From: Pseudomonas pudica
Lineage (GTDB): Bacteria > Pseudomonadota > Gammaproteobacteria > Pseudomonadales > Pseudomonadaceae
Assembly (NCBI RefSeq): GCF_015680405.1
Contig: NZ_JADLJS010000010.1
Span: forward strand, 62,001-126,000
DNA length: 64,000 bases
Reading direction: 5' to 3'
The position numbers were made by a program, and so were the translations under genes. The notes beneath the pieces are model-generated. The model did not search any database, was not told the DNA's origin, and saw nothing but the letters and a program-made list of their open reading frames with translations. Each line of letters opens with the position of its first letter. Positions within the stretch are counted from its first letter, which is position 1. Shown here piece after piece: positions 33,990 to 43,348 of this stretch.

Positions 33990-34673
33990 ATGCGCATTCT
34001 TTTGGTTGAAGACAACCGCGATATCCTGGCCAACCTGGCCGACTACCTGGGCATGAAGGGCTACACCGTCGACTGTGCCCAGGATGGCCTGTCCGGCCTG
34101 CACCTGGCTGCCACCGAGCACTACGACCTGATCGTGCTCGACATCATGTTGCCGGGCATCGACGGCTACACCCTGTGCAAGCGCCTGCGCGAAGACGCCC
34201 GCCGCGATACGCCGGTGATCATGCTCACCGCCCGCGACCAACTGGACGACCGCCTGCAGGGCTTCCGCTCCGGTGCCGACGATTACCTGCTCAAGCCCTT
34301 CGCCCTGTCGGAGCTGGCCGCCCGCATCGAAGCGGTGCTGCGCCGGGCCCAGGGCGGCGGGCGCCGCACCTTGCAGGTGGCCGACCTCAGCTATGACCTC
34401 GACACCCTCGAAGTCACCCGCCAGGGCCGCCTGCTCAAGCTCAACCCGGTCGGCCTCAAGCTGCTGGCGGTGCTGATGCAGAAGAGCCCGCACGTATTGC
34501 GTCGCGAAGTGCTGGAAGAAGCCCTGTGGGGCGATGACTGCCCTGACAGCGACAGCCTGCGCAGCCACGTGCACCAGCTGCGCCAGGTGATCGACAAACC
34601 GTTCGAAAAACCGCTGCTGCATACCGTCCATGGCGTCGGCTATCGCCTCGCCGAGGGCCGTGATGGAGTTTAA
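33990..34673 (+). CDS. colR: Response regulator ColR
   Basis: 227 residues, OmpR/PhoB type. Receiver domain 1-115 with acidic residues Glu7-Asp8, phospho-acceptor Asp51 and the KPF motif; winged-helix DNA-binding domain from about 130 (LKLLAVLMQKSPHVLRREVLEEALWG, HVHQLRQVIDKPF). ColR controls membrane-integrity genes in P. putida and was first found as a root-colonisation factor. The ATG at 33990 follows CAGGAGAAA; an in-frame extension to 33798 is rejected. The end overlaps colS by 11 bases. Confidence 0.93.
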   Translation: MRILLVEDNRDILANLADYLGMKGYTVDCAQDGLSGLHLAATEHYDLIVLDIMLPGIDGYTLCKRLREDARRDTPVIMLTARDQLDDRLQGFRSGADDYLLKPFALSELAARIEAVLRRAQGGGRRTLQVADLSYDLDTLEVTRQGRLLKLNPVGLKLLAVLMQKSPHVLRREVLEEALWGDDCPDSDSLRSHVHQLRQVIDKPFEKPLLHTVHGVGYRLAEGRDGV

Positions 34674-35973
34674 GCAAAGCCTTGCCCAGCGCATCATCAT
34701 TGCCTTTGCCCTGATGAGCGCGCTGGTGGCCGGGGCCTTCGCCTTCGGCATCGTCGGCACCGTGCACCTGGTCGAAGAGCGGCTGATTTCCTCGGTGCTG
34801 GGTGGTGACCTGCAACGCCTGCTGCGCATGGACAGCGTCAGCGACTGGAGCCACCGGCCGCGCCCCGACCAGCTTTTCTACTTCAGCGGCGGGCGTGACG
34901 ACTTCGAACTGCCCAAGGACCTGCGCCACCTTGACCGCGGCTTCCACGAGGTATTCCGCGATCAGCTGTCGTACCACGCCATGGTCGAGATCGTTGATGG
35001 CCGCCGTTATGTGCTGCTGCAGGACCAGAGCGACTTCGAGGAACGCGAGCGCGTGCTGTTCGCGGTGGTGGTGGTGGGCTTCCTGCTCAGCCTGGTGCTG
35101 GCAGTCATTCTCGGCTGGCTGGTGGCGCGCCGGGTGATGGCGCCGGTAATTCGCCTGGCACGCCAGGTACGCCACCGTGACCAGTTGCTGGGCCTGGCCC
35201 CGCCGCTGGCGCCGGACTATGCCGCGGACGAAGTCGGCCAGTTGGCGGTAGCCTTCGACGACACCCTGGGCCGCCTGCGCGATGCGCTGACCCGTGAACG
35301 GTTGTTCACCAGCGACGTCAGCCACGAACTGCGCACCCCCTTGATGGTGCTGGCTACCTCGTGCGAACTGTTGATGGAGAACCCGGCCCTGGATGCCCGT
35401 TCGCGCAGCCAGGTGGAGCGTGTGGCGCGGGCCACCGAAGAGATGCGCGAGCTAGTCAAGACCTTCCTGATGCTGGCCCGGGCACAGCGCGACGAGGGCG
35501 CAGTGGCTTCGCGCGCCACCCTGCGGGAGGTGGCCGACGAACTGGTCGGGGTGTGGCGCGACACCATCGAGCAGAAGGGCCTGGCCTTGTATTACGATGG
35601 CCGCGTCAGTGCCAGCCCTGTGCTGTACAACGCTACTTTCCTGCAATCGGTAATGGGCAACCTGCTGCGCAACGCCGCGCACTACACCGACAGCGGCTAT
35701 ATCCGCCTGAGCCTGGAAGCCAACGGTTTCAGCGTGGAGGACAGTGGCGTGGGTATCCCGGAGGAGCAGCGCGAAGCGATGTTCCGGCCGTTCGTACGCG
35801 GCGACGAGCGGCGCGGCGAGGGGCTGGGCCTTGGCCTGTCGCTGGTGCAGCGGATCTGCGACGACCAAGGCTGGCATGTCACCCTGACCTCCACCTTGCC
35901 GCACGGCTGCCGTTTCGTGGTAGACCTGAGCAATACTGCGGCAAAAGGCGATCCGGACACGTTGGCCGAGTAA
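34663..35973 (+). CDS. colS: Sensor histidine kinase ColS
   Basis: 436 residues. TM1 at about 11-32, a periplasmic loop of roughly 100 residues, TM2 at about 131-152, HAMP, HisKA with His221 in DVSHELRTPL, and an ATPase domain (GNLLRNAAHYT, EDSGVGIP, GLGLGLSLVQR). The periplasmic loop has an ExxE motif at Glu126/Glu129 plus Glu38 and His105, the residues I recall as needed for sensing excess iron and zinc in P. putida ColS. The start ATG at 34663 overlaps colR. Confidence 0.94.
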   Translation: MEFKQSLAQRIIIAFALMSALVAGAFAFGIVGTVHLVEERLISSVLGGDLQRLLRMDSVSDWSHRPRPDQLFYFSGGRDDFELPKDLRHLDRGFHEVFRDQLSYHAMVEIVDGRRYVLLQDQSDFEERERVLFAVVVVGFLLSLVLAVILGWLVARRVMAPVIRLARQVRHRDQLLGLAPPLAPDYAADEVGQLAVAFDDTLGRLRDALTRERLFTSDVSHELRTPLMVLATSCELLMENPALDARSRSQVERVARATEEMRELVKTFLMLARAQRDEGAVASRATLREVADELVGVWRDTIEQKGLALYYDGRVSASPVLYNATFLQSVMGNLLRNAAHYTDSGYIRLSLEANGFSVEDSGVGIPEEQREAMFRPFVRGDERRGEGLGLGLSLVQRICDDQGWHVTLTSTLPHGCRFVVDLSNTAAKGDPDTLAE

Positions 35974-35998
35974 TCTGTTGTAACAGGTCACTCGGCGC

Positions 35999-36012
35999 TC
36001 AACATATTTTTC
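35999..36012 (+). promoter_or_regulatory. ColR-box candidate upstream of the methyltransferase operon
   Basis: TCAACATATTTTTC matches the ColR motif at every fixed position except one (A in place of T/C before the T run). It lies about 69 bases upstream of the methyltransferase ATG, the same distance as the box at the PAP2 gene. Confidence 0.6.
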
Positions 36013-36080
36013 ACATCAGCATGACCTGATTCCTACGCTTGCTTACCTAATGTGGGCGGAATGGAGTCAGGAGATGCCCA

Positions 36081-36764
36081 ATGCGTAGCCCCATCAAGCT
36101 TGAATTTTCCGAGAAGTACGACAAAGAACATGCGCGCGAGTACTTTCTCAAGCACCAGGATGGCCTGGCGCGACGCCTTTCCCACAAGCGTGATGAGCAG
36201 TTGGCGCGTCGCGCCTTGGCATTGGCTGGTGAGCCTGGCCTGGTCCTCGACCTGCCATGCGGCGCCGGCCGCTTCTGGCCGTTGCTGGCAGAAAAGCCCA
36301 ACCGGGTGATCATCGGCGCCGACAACTCCGAAGCGATGATCGAGACAGCCTGTACCGCGCAAGCGCCAGAGGTGGTGGCACGGGTACGGCCTTTGCAGAC
36401 TTCGGCATTTGCCATCGACTTGCCGGACAACTCGGTGGACAGCATTTTCTGCATGCGCTTGTTCCACCACATTGGCGAAGCGGCGCACAGAAAGACCATT
36501 CTTTCGGAATTTCAACGGGTTAGCCGTGATAGTGTGATCCTGTCCTTGTGGGTGGATGGTAACTTCAAGGCCTGGCGCCGGAAAAAGCTGGAACAACGTC
36601 GCAACGCCCGAAAGGGCGACCAGGACAATTACCAGAACCGTTTTGTGTTACCGGCCGACACGGTCGAAGAAGAATTCCGAGCCGCCGGCTTCAGAATCCA
36701 GGAACGCCTCGACTTCCTGCCGTTCTATGCCATGTGGCGGGTCTATGTATTGCGTAAGGGGTAG
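36081..36764 (+). CDS. Class I SAM-dependent methyltransferase
   Basis: 227 residues. Motif I is LVLDLPCGAGRF (about 54-65), followed by GADNSEAM and the post-motif ICMRLFHHIGEA segment. The substrate is unknown. First gene of a three-gene operon (methyltransferase, InaA-like kinase, small exported protein) next to colRS. The corresponding genes in P. putida are ColR-regulated as far as I recall, which suggests an envelope or LPS target. Confidence 0.85.
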   Translation: MRSPIKLEFSEKYDKEHAREYFLKHQDGLARRLSHKRDEQLARRALALAGEPGLVLDLPCGAGRFWPLLAEKPNRVIIGADNSEAMIETACTAQAPEVVARVRPLQTSAFAIDLPDNSVDSIFCMRLFHHIGEAAHRKTILSEFQRVSRDSVILSLWVDGNFKAWRRKKLEQRRNARKGDQDNYQNRFVLPADTVEEEFRAAGFRIQERLDFLPFYAMWRVYVLRKG

Positions 36765-36770
36765 TGTTTG

Positions 36771-37469
36771 ATGGCTGTAGCCCAGAAAGGGGAGTCGCGG
36801 TTCGATTTTTACTGGCGCCAGCAGGGCGAGTGGGTCGAGGAGCCTAACCAGCGCCGTGGTGGCGAGAGCGGTGTTCAACGCCTCGACGATGGCAATGGCA
36901 AGCTGCTGTATGCAAAGCGCCAGGTCGGGCATATCTACCGTAGCCTGCTGCACCCTTTCGGCCGGCCGACCGTATTGCGTGAGCTGGATGCGTTGAACAG
37001 CTTCGAGCAACTGGGTGTGCGTGTACCGCGCATCGTCTTCTGTGGCGCCGAGCGGGGTGCCGACCAGCAGTGGCGTGCGCTGCTGGTGAGCGAAGCACTC
37101 GACGGCTTCGTCGAACTCGACACCTGGCATGCCGAAGGTGCCCGCGAGCGTTATCCGCAGGTGGTGCATGAGCGTATGCTCAAGGACCTGGCAGACAACC
37201 TGGCGCGCATGCATCTGGGGCACTGGCAGCACGGCTGCCTGTATGGCAAGCACGTGTTCGTCAAGGTGATTGGCGAGGGCGAGCAGGCCCGGGTCGAAGT
37301 CGCCCTGCTGGACCTGGAAAAATGCCGGCGGCGCATCAGCTGCCAGCGCGCGGCGGGCAATGACCTGCGCCAGTTGCGCCGCCATTCGTCGCTCAATGAC
37401 GCGGAATGGCAAACACTGCTCTACTTTTACCAGATGGCGTTTGGCAGCGCTGTCAAAGGGTTAGGGTAA
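36771..37469 (+). CDS. inaA: InaA-like lipopolysaccharide kinase-family protein
   Basis: 232 residues, Kdo/WaaP kinase family with a protein-kinase-like fold. The catalytic loop region is LARMHLGHWQHGCLYGKHVFVK and the metal-binding Asp is in LLDLEKCRRR. The N-terminal lobe shows LLYAKRQVGH as the ATP-anchoring Lys region. WaaP-type enzymes phosphorylate LPS core heptose, so an LPS role is probable; InaA itself is poorly characterised. ATG 36771 chosen over TTG 36768. The stop overlaps the next ATG (TAATG). Confidence 0.8.
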   Translation: MAVAQKGESRFDFYWRQQGEWVEEPNQRRGGESGVQRLDDGNGKLLYAKRQVGHIYRSLLHPFGRPTVLRELDALNSFEQLGVRVPRIVFCGAERGADQQWRALLVSEALDGFVELDTWHAEGARERYPQVVHERMLKDLADNLARMHLGHWQHGCLYGKHVFVKVIGEGEQARVEVALLDLEKCRRRISCQRAAGNDLRQLRRHSSLNDAEWQTLLYFYQMAFGSAVKGLG

Positions 37470-37702
37470 TGAAACTAGAAATAGCTCGAGCTTTGTTCCT
37501 GGTAGCTGGCCTGGCGGTGACCACCGTGGCGGTGGCTGCCTGGGAAGAGCCGAGGCCGACTGTGTTCAGCAAGGCCGAGCTGGCCGACCAATGCGCGTTG
37601 CCGCGGGAAGTGAAACCGCAGCAACAAGCCGAGGCCGCGCCGGATCAGGACCTGTTGCTGTTCCTGTTCGGCCTGCGCCAGGGGTTGCGGCCGTTCGGTT
37701 GA
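37469..37702 (+). CDS. Small exported protein of the colRS-linked operon
   Basis: 77 residues. Signal peptide at about 1-23 (ALFLVAGLAVTTVAVAA), then a short mature part with one Cys and a Gln/Ala-rich segment ending LRQGLRPFG. No family recognised. It is translationally coupled to the InaA-like gene and followed by a terminator, so it is part of that transcript. Confidence 0.7.
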   Translation: MKLEIARALFLVAGLAVTTVAVAAWEEPRPTVFSKAELADQCALPREVKPQQQAEAAPDQDLLLFLFGLRQGLRPFG

Positions 37703-37719
37703 ACCCGGTGTAGATGGAA

Positions 37720-37759
37720 ATGCCAGAGGCCTCGCGATTGCGGGGCCTCTGGCATTTTT
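37720..37759 (+). terminator. Terminator of the methyltransferase-inaA operon
   Basis: ATGCCAGAGGCC (37720-37731), 12-base loop, GGCCTCTGGCAT (37744-37755), then TTTTT. A perfect 12-base-pair stem. Confidence 0.95.
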
Positions 37760-37771
37760 GCATCTGCCTTA

Positions 37772-37807
37772 CCGGCCTTTTCGCGGGCTTGCCCGCGAAG
37801 AGGCCGG
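37772..37807. repeat. Single compact REP hairpin
   Basis: CCGGCCTTTTCGCGGGCTTGCCCGCGAAGAGGCCGG in full is one self-complementary REP unit without the usual second copy, placed directly at the end of the RND pump gene. Confidence 0.88.
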
Positions 37808-37808
37808 A

Positions 37809-40800
37809 TCAGGCTACAGCGGGTTCCCTGGCTTTCGCCTTGTGCGCCAGCAGGGTGTAGATACAAGGCAACACGAACAGGGTGAACAGCGTGCCGATCG
37901 ACATCCCGGTGGCAATCACCGTCCCGATGTCGAAGCGGCTGACCGCCCCCGCGCCGGTCGCCAGGATCAGCGGCACCATGCCGAACACCATTGCCGCCGT
38001 GGTCATCAGCACCGGACGCAGGCGAATCGCAGCGGCTTCCTCGATTGCTTCGCGCACGCTCAGGCCGCGTTCCTCACGCAACTGGTTGGCGAATTCGACA
38101 ATGAGGATGCCGTGCTTGCTGATCAGCCCGATCAGCGTCACCAGCCCGACCTGGGTGTAGATGTTCATGCTCGATACGCCCAGGAACAGCGGCAGCAGCG
38201 CGCCACAGATGGACAACGGCACCGTCACCAGAATCACCAGCGGGTCACGGAAGCTCTCGAACTGCGCCGCCAGCACCAGGAAGATGATCGCCAATGCCAG
38301 GCCGAAGGTCACCCACAGCGCGCTGCCTTCCTGCACGTACTGGCGGGCCACGCCGGCATAGTCGAAGGCAAAGCCTTCCGGAGCCTCTTCGCGGGCGATA
38401 CCCTGCACGGTCTGCAGCGCCTCGCCCAGGCTGACCATGGGCACGCCCTGGATGATCGCCGAGTTCAGCTGCTGGAACTGGTTGAGCTGGCGCGGGCGGG
38501 CGCGGTCGGTGATGGTGATCAGGGTAGATAGCGGCAGCAGCTGGCCCTGGTCGTTCTTCACGTAGTAGTTGTTCAGCCAGCCGGGGTTGTCGCGGTACGG
38601 CCGCTCGACCTGGGCAATCACCTTGTAGCTGCGGCCTTCGAGGGTGAAACGGTTGATTTCCGCTTCGCCCAGCAAGGTCGCCAGGGTGCTGCCCAAGGTG
38701 TCCATCGACACCCCCATCTGCGCCGCCTTGGCCCGGTCGATATCCACCACCACCTCGGGCTTGTCGAAGGCCAGGTCGATGTCGAGGAAGGCGAACTTGC
38801 CAGATTCCTGGGCGCGGGCCTTGATGCGCTGGGCCACATCCAGCAGAGCCGGGTAGTCGCCAGCGCTGTTGATGACGAACTGGAACGGCAGGCCCTCGCC
38901 GGTGCCGGGCAGCGACGGCAGGTTGAAGCCGAAGATCTGCAGGCCACTGATTTCCTCGAGCTTGCTCTGCACCAGTGGCAGCAGCTCCATCTGCGTGCGC
39001 TCGCGCTCGTTCCAGGGCTTGAGCAGGAAGCCGCCGATGCCGGTCTGCACGCCATTGAAACCGTTGATCTGGAACGACGAGTAGTACTCGGGGAAAGCCT
39101 TGAACAGCGGGGTGAATTCGTCGGTATAGGCGTTGAGGTAATCAAGGTTGGCCGGCTGAGGCGAGCTGCTCATCATGAAGATCACCCCCTGGTCCTCGTT
39201 AGGCGCCAGTTCGTTCTGGGTGAACTTCAGCAGTACCGGAATCAGGCACAGGATGATCACGGCAAACACAAGCACCACGGGCCGGCTGTCGAGGGTGGTG
39301 TGCAGCAGGCGCTGGTAGCGCACCTTCAGGCGTTCGAACAGCACGTCCAGGCGGTGGGCCAGGCCGCTGGGGTTCTGTTCCTGGCGCAGCAGCAGGGCGC
39401 ACATCATCGGTGACAGGGTGAGGGCAACGATGCCGGATATGATCACGGCACCGGCCAGGGTCAGGGCAAACTCCTTGAACAGCGCGCCGGTCAACCCGGT
39501 AAGGAAGCCGATCGGTGCATACACTGCCGCCAGGGTGATGGTCATCGACACCACCGGCATGGCGATTTCGCGTGCGCCCTCAAGGGCGGCGTCGAACGGT
39601 GACTTGCCTTCTTCCATGTGCCGGTGGATGTTCTCCACCACGACAATCGCGTCGTCCACCACCAGGCCGATGGCCAGCACCATGGCCAGCAGGGTCAGCA
39701 GGTTGAGCGAGTAGCCCATCATCTGCATGAAGAACAGCACGCCGATCATCGACAGCGGAATGGTCACCACCGGGATCAGCACCGAACGCAGGGCACCGAG
39801 GAACAGGAACACCACCACGATGACGATCAGTACTGCCTCGCCGAGCGTCTTGATCACTTCGTCGATGGAGGCCTGGATGAACAGCGTGGCGTCGTAGGCT
39901 ATGGATACCTTCAGCGCCGAGGGCAGCTGGCTTTCCAGCTCGGGCATGATGCGCCGCACTTCCTTGATGACGTCCAGCGGGTTGGCGGCCGGTGTGGCCT
40001 TGATGCCGATGTACACCGATGGGGTGCCGTCGAACGAGCTGACCGTGTCGTAGTTTTCCGCCCCCATCTCGACCCGTGCCACATCGCCCAGCAGCACGCG
40101 GCTGTCGCCGCTGGTCTTGACCGGCAGGGCGGCGAACGCCTCGGCCGACTTCAGCTCGGTGCTGGCGTTGATGCTGGTGACCACGTATTCGCCCTTCACC
40201 TCGCCGGCCGCGGAAAGGAAGTTGTAGCGGCGCACGGCATTGGTCACGTCGTTGGCCGACAAGCCATAGCCTGCCAGTTTCACCGGGTCGATCCAGATGC
40301 GCATGGCGAACACCTGGTTGCCGAGGATTTCCGCTTCGGCCATGCCCGGCAGAGTCGCCAGCTTGGGCTGGATCACCCGCGACAGGTAGTCGGTGATTTG
40401 CGGGTTGCTCATTTCCTTGCTGTAGAAACTGATGTACATCAGCGCCGAGGCATCGGCGGCTTCCTTGCTCAGTACCGGGTCTTCCGAGTCCTGGGGCAGC
40501 TTGTTGCGCACTTCGTTGGCCTTGGCCAGCAGTTCGGTGAACAAGCGGTCGCTGTCGGCGCCAATGCGTGCGTAGATGGATATGATCGAGAAGTTCTGCC
40601 GGCTCACCGAGGTCATGTAGTCGATGCCTTCGGCACTGGCCAGGCTTTGCTGCAGTGGTTGGGTGATATAGCCCTGGATGGTCTCGGCGTTGGCGCCGGG
40701 GTAGGCGGTGGTCACCGTGATCAGGGCGTTTTCCATTTGCGGATACTGGCGGATCTGCAGCTTGTTCCAGGCCTGGAAGCCCAGCAGCAGGATCAGCAGG

Positions 40801-40853
40801 CTGACCACGCTGGCCAGCACCGGGCGGCGGATGAACGGGTCGGTGAACGCCAT
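37809..40853 (-). CDS. mexW: RND multidrug efflux transporter, MexW-like
   Basis: 1014 residues, full length for an inner-membrane RND pump subunit with 12 membrane helices and two large periplasmic loops. DPFIRRPVLASVVSLLI is the usual N-terminus; the proton-relay Asp pair is in GLVVDDAIVVVENIHR (TM4 region), and the C-terminal GLISKHGILIVEFANQLR repeats the pattern. It follows the membrane fusion gene by 12 bases. Position and order match P. aeruginosa mexVW. No outer-membrane channel gene is adjacent, so it would borrow one such as an OprM homologue. Confidence 0.88.
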   Translation of the reverse strand: MAFTDPFIRRPVLASVVSLLILLLGFQAWNKLQIRQYPQMENALITVTTAYPGANAETIQGYITQPLQQSLASAEGIDYMTSVSRQNFSIISIYARIGADSDRLFTELLAKANEVRNKLPQDSEDPVLSKEAADASALMYISFYSKEMSNPQITDYLSRVIQPKLATLPGMAEAEILGNQVFAMRIWIDPVKLAGYGLSANDVTNAVRRYNFLSAAGEVKGEYVVTSINASTELKSAEAFAALPVKTSGDSRVLLGDVARVEMGAENYDTVSSFDGTPSVYIGIKATPAANPLDVIKEVRRIMPELESQLPSALKVSIAYDATLFIQASIDEVIKTLGEAVLIVIVVVFLFLGALRSVLIPVVTIPLSMIGVLFFMQMMGYSLNLLTLLAMVLAIGLVVDDAIVVVENIHRHMEEGKSPFDAALEGAREIAMPVVSMTITLAAVYAPIGFLTGLTGALFKEFALTLAGAVIISGIVALTLSPMMCALLLRQEQNPSGLAHRLDVLFERLKVRYQRLLHTTLDSRPVVLVFAVIILCLIPVLLKFTQNELAPNEDQGVIFMMSSSPQPANLDYLNAYTDEFTPLFKAFPEYYSSFQINGFNGVQTGIGGFLLKPWNERERTQMELLPLVQSKLEEISGLQIFGFNLPSLPGTGEGLPFQFVINSAGDYPALLDVAQRIKARAQESGKFAFLDIDLAFDKPEVVVDIDRAKAAQMGVSMDTLGSTLATLLGEAEINRFTLEGRSYKVIAQVERPYRDNPGWLNNYYVKNDQGQLLPLSTLITITDRARPRQLNQFQQLNSAIIQGVPMVSLGEALQTVQGIAREEAPEGFAFDYAGVARQYVQEGSALWVTFGLALAIIFLVLAAQFESFRDPLVILVTVPLSICGALLPLFLGVSSMNIYTQVGLVTLIGLISKHGILIVEFANQLREERGLSVREAIEEAAAIRLRPVLMTTAAMVFGMVPLILATGAGAVSRFDIGTVIATGMSIGTLFTLFVLPCIYTLLAHKAKAREPAVA

Positions 40854-40865
40854 GCCAGCCTCCTG

Positions 40866-42014
40866 TCAGTCCTTGCCCGGCGCGCCCTGTGCGGGCTTGA
40901 GGGCTTTGTCCTGGCCGATGCGGATCGCGGCGCCGGGGGTGAGCTTCAGCTGGCCGGCGGTAACCACCTGTTCCCCGGCCTGCAGGCCCTTGCTGACCAC
41001 CACCATGCCGTCACGGCGCTCCCCAGTCTGCACCGTGCGCTGCTCGGCGGTGAGTTGCGGCTGGCCCTTGTCGTCGTTTTCCGGCTTGCCGTCCTTGTCC
41101 CTTTTCGGCGTGGCGACGTATACCGAGTTGCCATACAGGGTGTAGGTGATGGCGCTTTCCGGCACTACCACTTTTGGCTGCGGGTTGGGTAGCAGGACCA
41201 GCAGGCTGGCGAACATGCCTGGCAGCAGCTTGCCGTCCGGGTTGGCCATGGTCGCGCGCACCAGCAGGTTGCGCGTGGTTTCCTCGACTTTGGGGTTGAT
41301 GGCGCTGAGGCTGGCGGGGAAGGTCTGGCCCGGGTAGGCGGCCACCTGCACCAGCACCTGCTGGCCCAGGCTCAGGTGCGGCAGGGCCTGTTCCGGTACG
41401 TTGAAGTCGACGTAGAGGCTGGATGTGTCCTGCAGGGTGGCGATCACCGTGCCGGCGGCCAGATAGTCGCCGACGTCCACCTGGCGAATGCCGATGGTGC
41501 CGCTGAACGGGGCGCTGATGCTTTTCTTGGTCTTCGATGCCTTGAGCTGGTCGACCACCGCCTGGTTGCGTCTGTACTGGGCGGTGAGGCGGTCGAACTC
41601 GCCGCGAGAGATGGCCGAGTCGCCGACCAGCTGGCTGCCACGGCCGAAATCGACCTTGGCCAGGCCCAGGTCGGCCTGGGCGGTGCCGAGCAGGGCGGTT
41701 TCCTGGTCGTCATTGAGTTGCAGCAACAGTTGCCCGGCCTTGACCTGTTGGCCCGAGTCGAAATGCAGGGCCTTGACGATGCCTTCCACCTCCAGGCTCA
41801 GCTCCACGCCCTGTAGCGCCTTGAGGCTGCCGACGGCGGGCAGGCGCTCTTGCCACGGGCGCTGTTCGGCCAAGGCGGCCGCCACGGTGATGGGCGGCTT
41901 GGGGGCAGTGAACATCTGGATCTGCTGATAGATCGAAAAAGCTTTGTAGCCCCCCAGGGCCAGCACGATCAGCAGAACCACGGCCAACATGATGAGCATG
42001 CGGCGGCGCAGCAT
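40866..42014 (-). CDS. mexV: RND periplasmic adaptor subunit, MexV-like
   Basis: 382 residues. One N-terminal membrane anchor (about 5-25), lipoyl and hairpin domains (VELSLEVEGIVKALHF, SGQQVKAGQLLLQL), beta-barrel and membrane-proximal domains. It links the RND pump to an outer-membrane channel. No lipobox is seen. Start at 42014 (MLRRRMLIML); a longer in-frame version to 42077 has no support. No local regulator gene is present, so control is from elsewhere. Confidence 0.88.
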   Translation of the reverse strand: MLRRRMLIMLAVVLLIVLALGGYKAFSIYQQIQMFTAPKPPITVAAALAEQRPWQERLPAVGSLKALQGVELSLEVEGIVKALHFDSGQQVKAGQLLLQLNDDQETALLGTAQADLGLAKVDFGRGSQLVGDSAISRGEFDRLTAQYRRNQAVVDQLKASKTKKSISAPFSGTIGIRQVDVGDYLAAGTVIATLQDTSSLYVDFNVPEQALPHLSLGQQVLVQVAAYPGQTFPASLSAINPKVEETTRNLLVRATMANPDGKLLPGMFASLLVLLPNPQPKVVVPESAITYTLYGNSVYVATPKRDKDGKPENDDKGQPQLTAEQRTVQTGERRDGMVVVSKGLQAGEQVVTAGQLKLTPGAAIRIGQDKALKPAQGAPGKD

Positions 42015-42130
42015 AGGTCCGGTTCCTTGGATAGGGTTGTTATTGGCTTGGACACGACATCGGGCGATCCTGCCCACGTGTGGATGGGGGGAAGTATTGA
42101 CTGTTTTTGGGGGGAAGGGGAGTGGAATGC

Positions 42131-42236
42131 CTGTGCCGGCCCCTTCGCGGCTAAAGCCGCTCCCACAGGGACCACGCAGTCAGTGGGTTGCGCTGTTCCT
42201 GTGGGAGCGGCTTTAGCCGCGAAGAGGCCAGTACAG
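42131..42236. repeat. REP pair (inverted), GGCTAAAGCCGCTCCCAC subtype
   Basis: Inverted copies between mexV (5' side) and the end of the DUF1513 gene; both arms carry the GGCTAAAGCC core. Confidence 0.9.
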
Positions 42237-42248
42237 CCAACCTGAAAA

Positions 42249-43346
42249 TCAGACGAGATGCAGGTGGTTGTCCCAGAAACCGGACGGCAGGTTCATCGGT
42301 TGCCCGACCAGCTCGGCCTTGCGGCAATCATAGAACCGGCAACGGCCCTGCCCGGAGGTGACGACAAAGCCGTCCCGTACCGCGCCCACCCCCGCGCAAT
42401 CGGGCATTGGCGCATCCAGGCGCACCGCGCCGCTGTCCAGGTCCCAGACGAACAGGCGGTTGGCCCGTGGCGCGGTAAGCGCGACCAGCCGCAGCTCGCT
42501 GTGGATAGCCACGCTGGCGGTGTACTGGGCCATGGCCTGCAACTGCCGCTCCGGTACCGGGAAGGCCTTGAACGGCTCGCCCGGGCGCTTGATTGCCAGC
42601 AGTTCGGCGGTTTCATCGGCATCGCCCATGAACTGTTGGCAGGCGGCTATGGTGCCATCGCTGCCCACCGCCAGGTGGCGCACGCTGTTCATCTGCTGGG
42701 CCAGGGTTTCCTTGCTCAGCAGGGTACCGTCGCGCTGCATCAGCACCAGGCTCGGTTCCATGGCGTCGAGGTTCATCTCCACCCGGCTCTCGGCTTCGGT
42801 GCGGATACCGCCGTTGGCCACGATCAGCGTCTCGCCGTCCGGCAGCCAGGCCACTTCGTGCGGGCCGATGCCATGGGTCGGAATCTCGCCGCTGTGCACC
42901 AGGCGCTCGCCTTCGAAGCGGTATACACCGAGTACGCCACGCCCCGGGTCGGTGGTGTCGTTCTCGGTGGCGTACAGCCATTCGCCACTTTTATGGATGA
43001 CCGCGTGGCCGTAGAAATGCCGGTTCGGCTGCGAGCTCACGGTCTGCAGCAGGCGCCCGTCGCGCAGGTCGACCAGGTAGCTTTCGGTGCCGGGACGGCG
43101 GGCGACGAACAGGGCGATCGGCAGATCCGGGTGATGGATGATGGCATGGCAACGTTGGGCGACCTGGGTGCTGAACACCTGGGTGCCGTCCAGGCGGAAC
43201 CCGACCGCATAGTGCTTGCCATCGCCGTCGTCACGCGCTGACAGCAGCAGGGGCTCGCTGCCTTTGTTGCGGAACAGGCTCCAGCCGCCCAGGGTGAGGG
43301 CGCTGAGCAATACGCTACCGAGTTTGAGGGCCTGGCGTCGCAGCAT
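42249..43346 (-). CDS. DUF1513 beta-propeller protein, probably exported
   Basis: 365 residues. N-terminus LRRQALKLGSVLLSAL resembles a twin-arginine signal (RRxAxK). The rest has repeated blades with GIGPHEVAWLPDGETLIVANGG and HFYGHAVIHKSGEWLYATEND, typical of WD-like propellers. Function unknown. It is the last gene of a four-gene minus-strand group (imelysin, di-haem protein, imelysin, DUF1513); it starts 3 bases after the stop of the second imelysin gene. Confidence 0.85.
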   Translation of the reverse strand: MLRRQALKLGSVLLSALTLGGWSLFRNKGSEPLLLSARDDGDGKHYAVGFRLDGTQVFSTQVAQRCHAIIHHPDLPIALFVARRPGTESYLVDLRDGRLLQTVSSQPNRHFYGHAVIHKSGEWLYATENDTTDPGRGVLGVYRFEGERLVHSGEIPTHGIGPHEVAWLPDGETLIVANGGIRTEAESRVEMNLDAMEPSLVLMQRDGTLLSKETLAQQMNSVRHLAVGSDGTIAACQQFMGDADETAELLAIKRPGEPFKAFPVPERQLQAMAQYTASVAIHSELRLVALTAPRANRLFVWDLDSGAVRLDAPMPDCAGVGAVRDGFVVTSGQGRCRFYDCRKAELVGQPMNLPSGFWDNHLHLV

Positions 43347-43348
43347 GA

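Noticed and set aside
39618-41192. 524-codon + frame inside the mexVW genes
   Set aside because: Lies fully within two well-supported minus-strand genes and has no recognisable domain; composition is that of a shadow frame.
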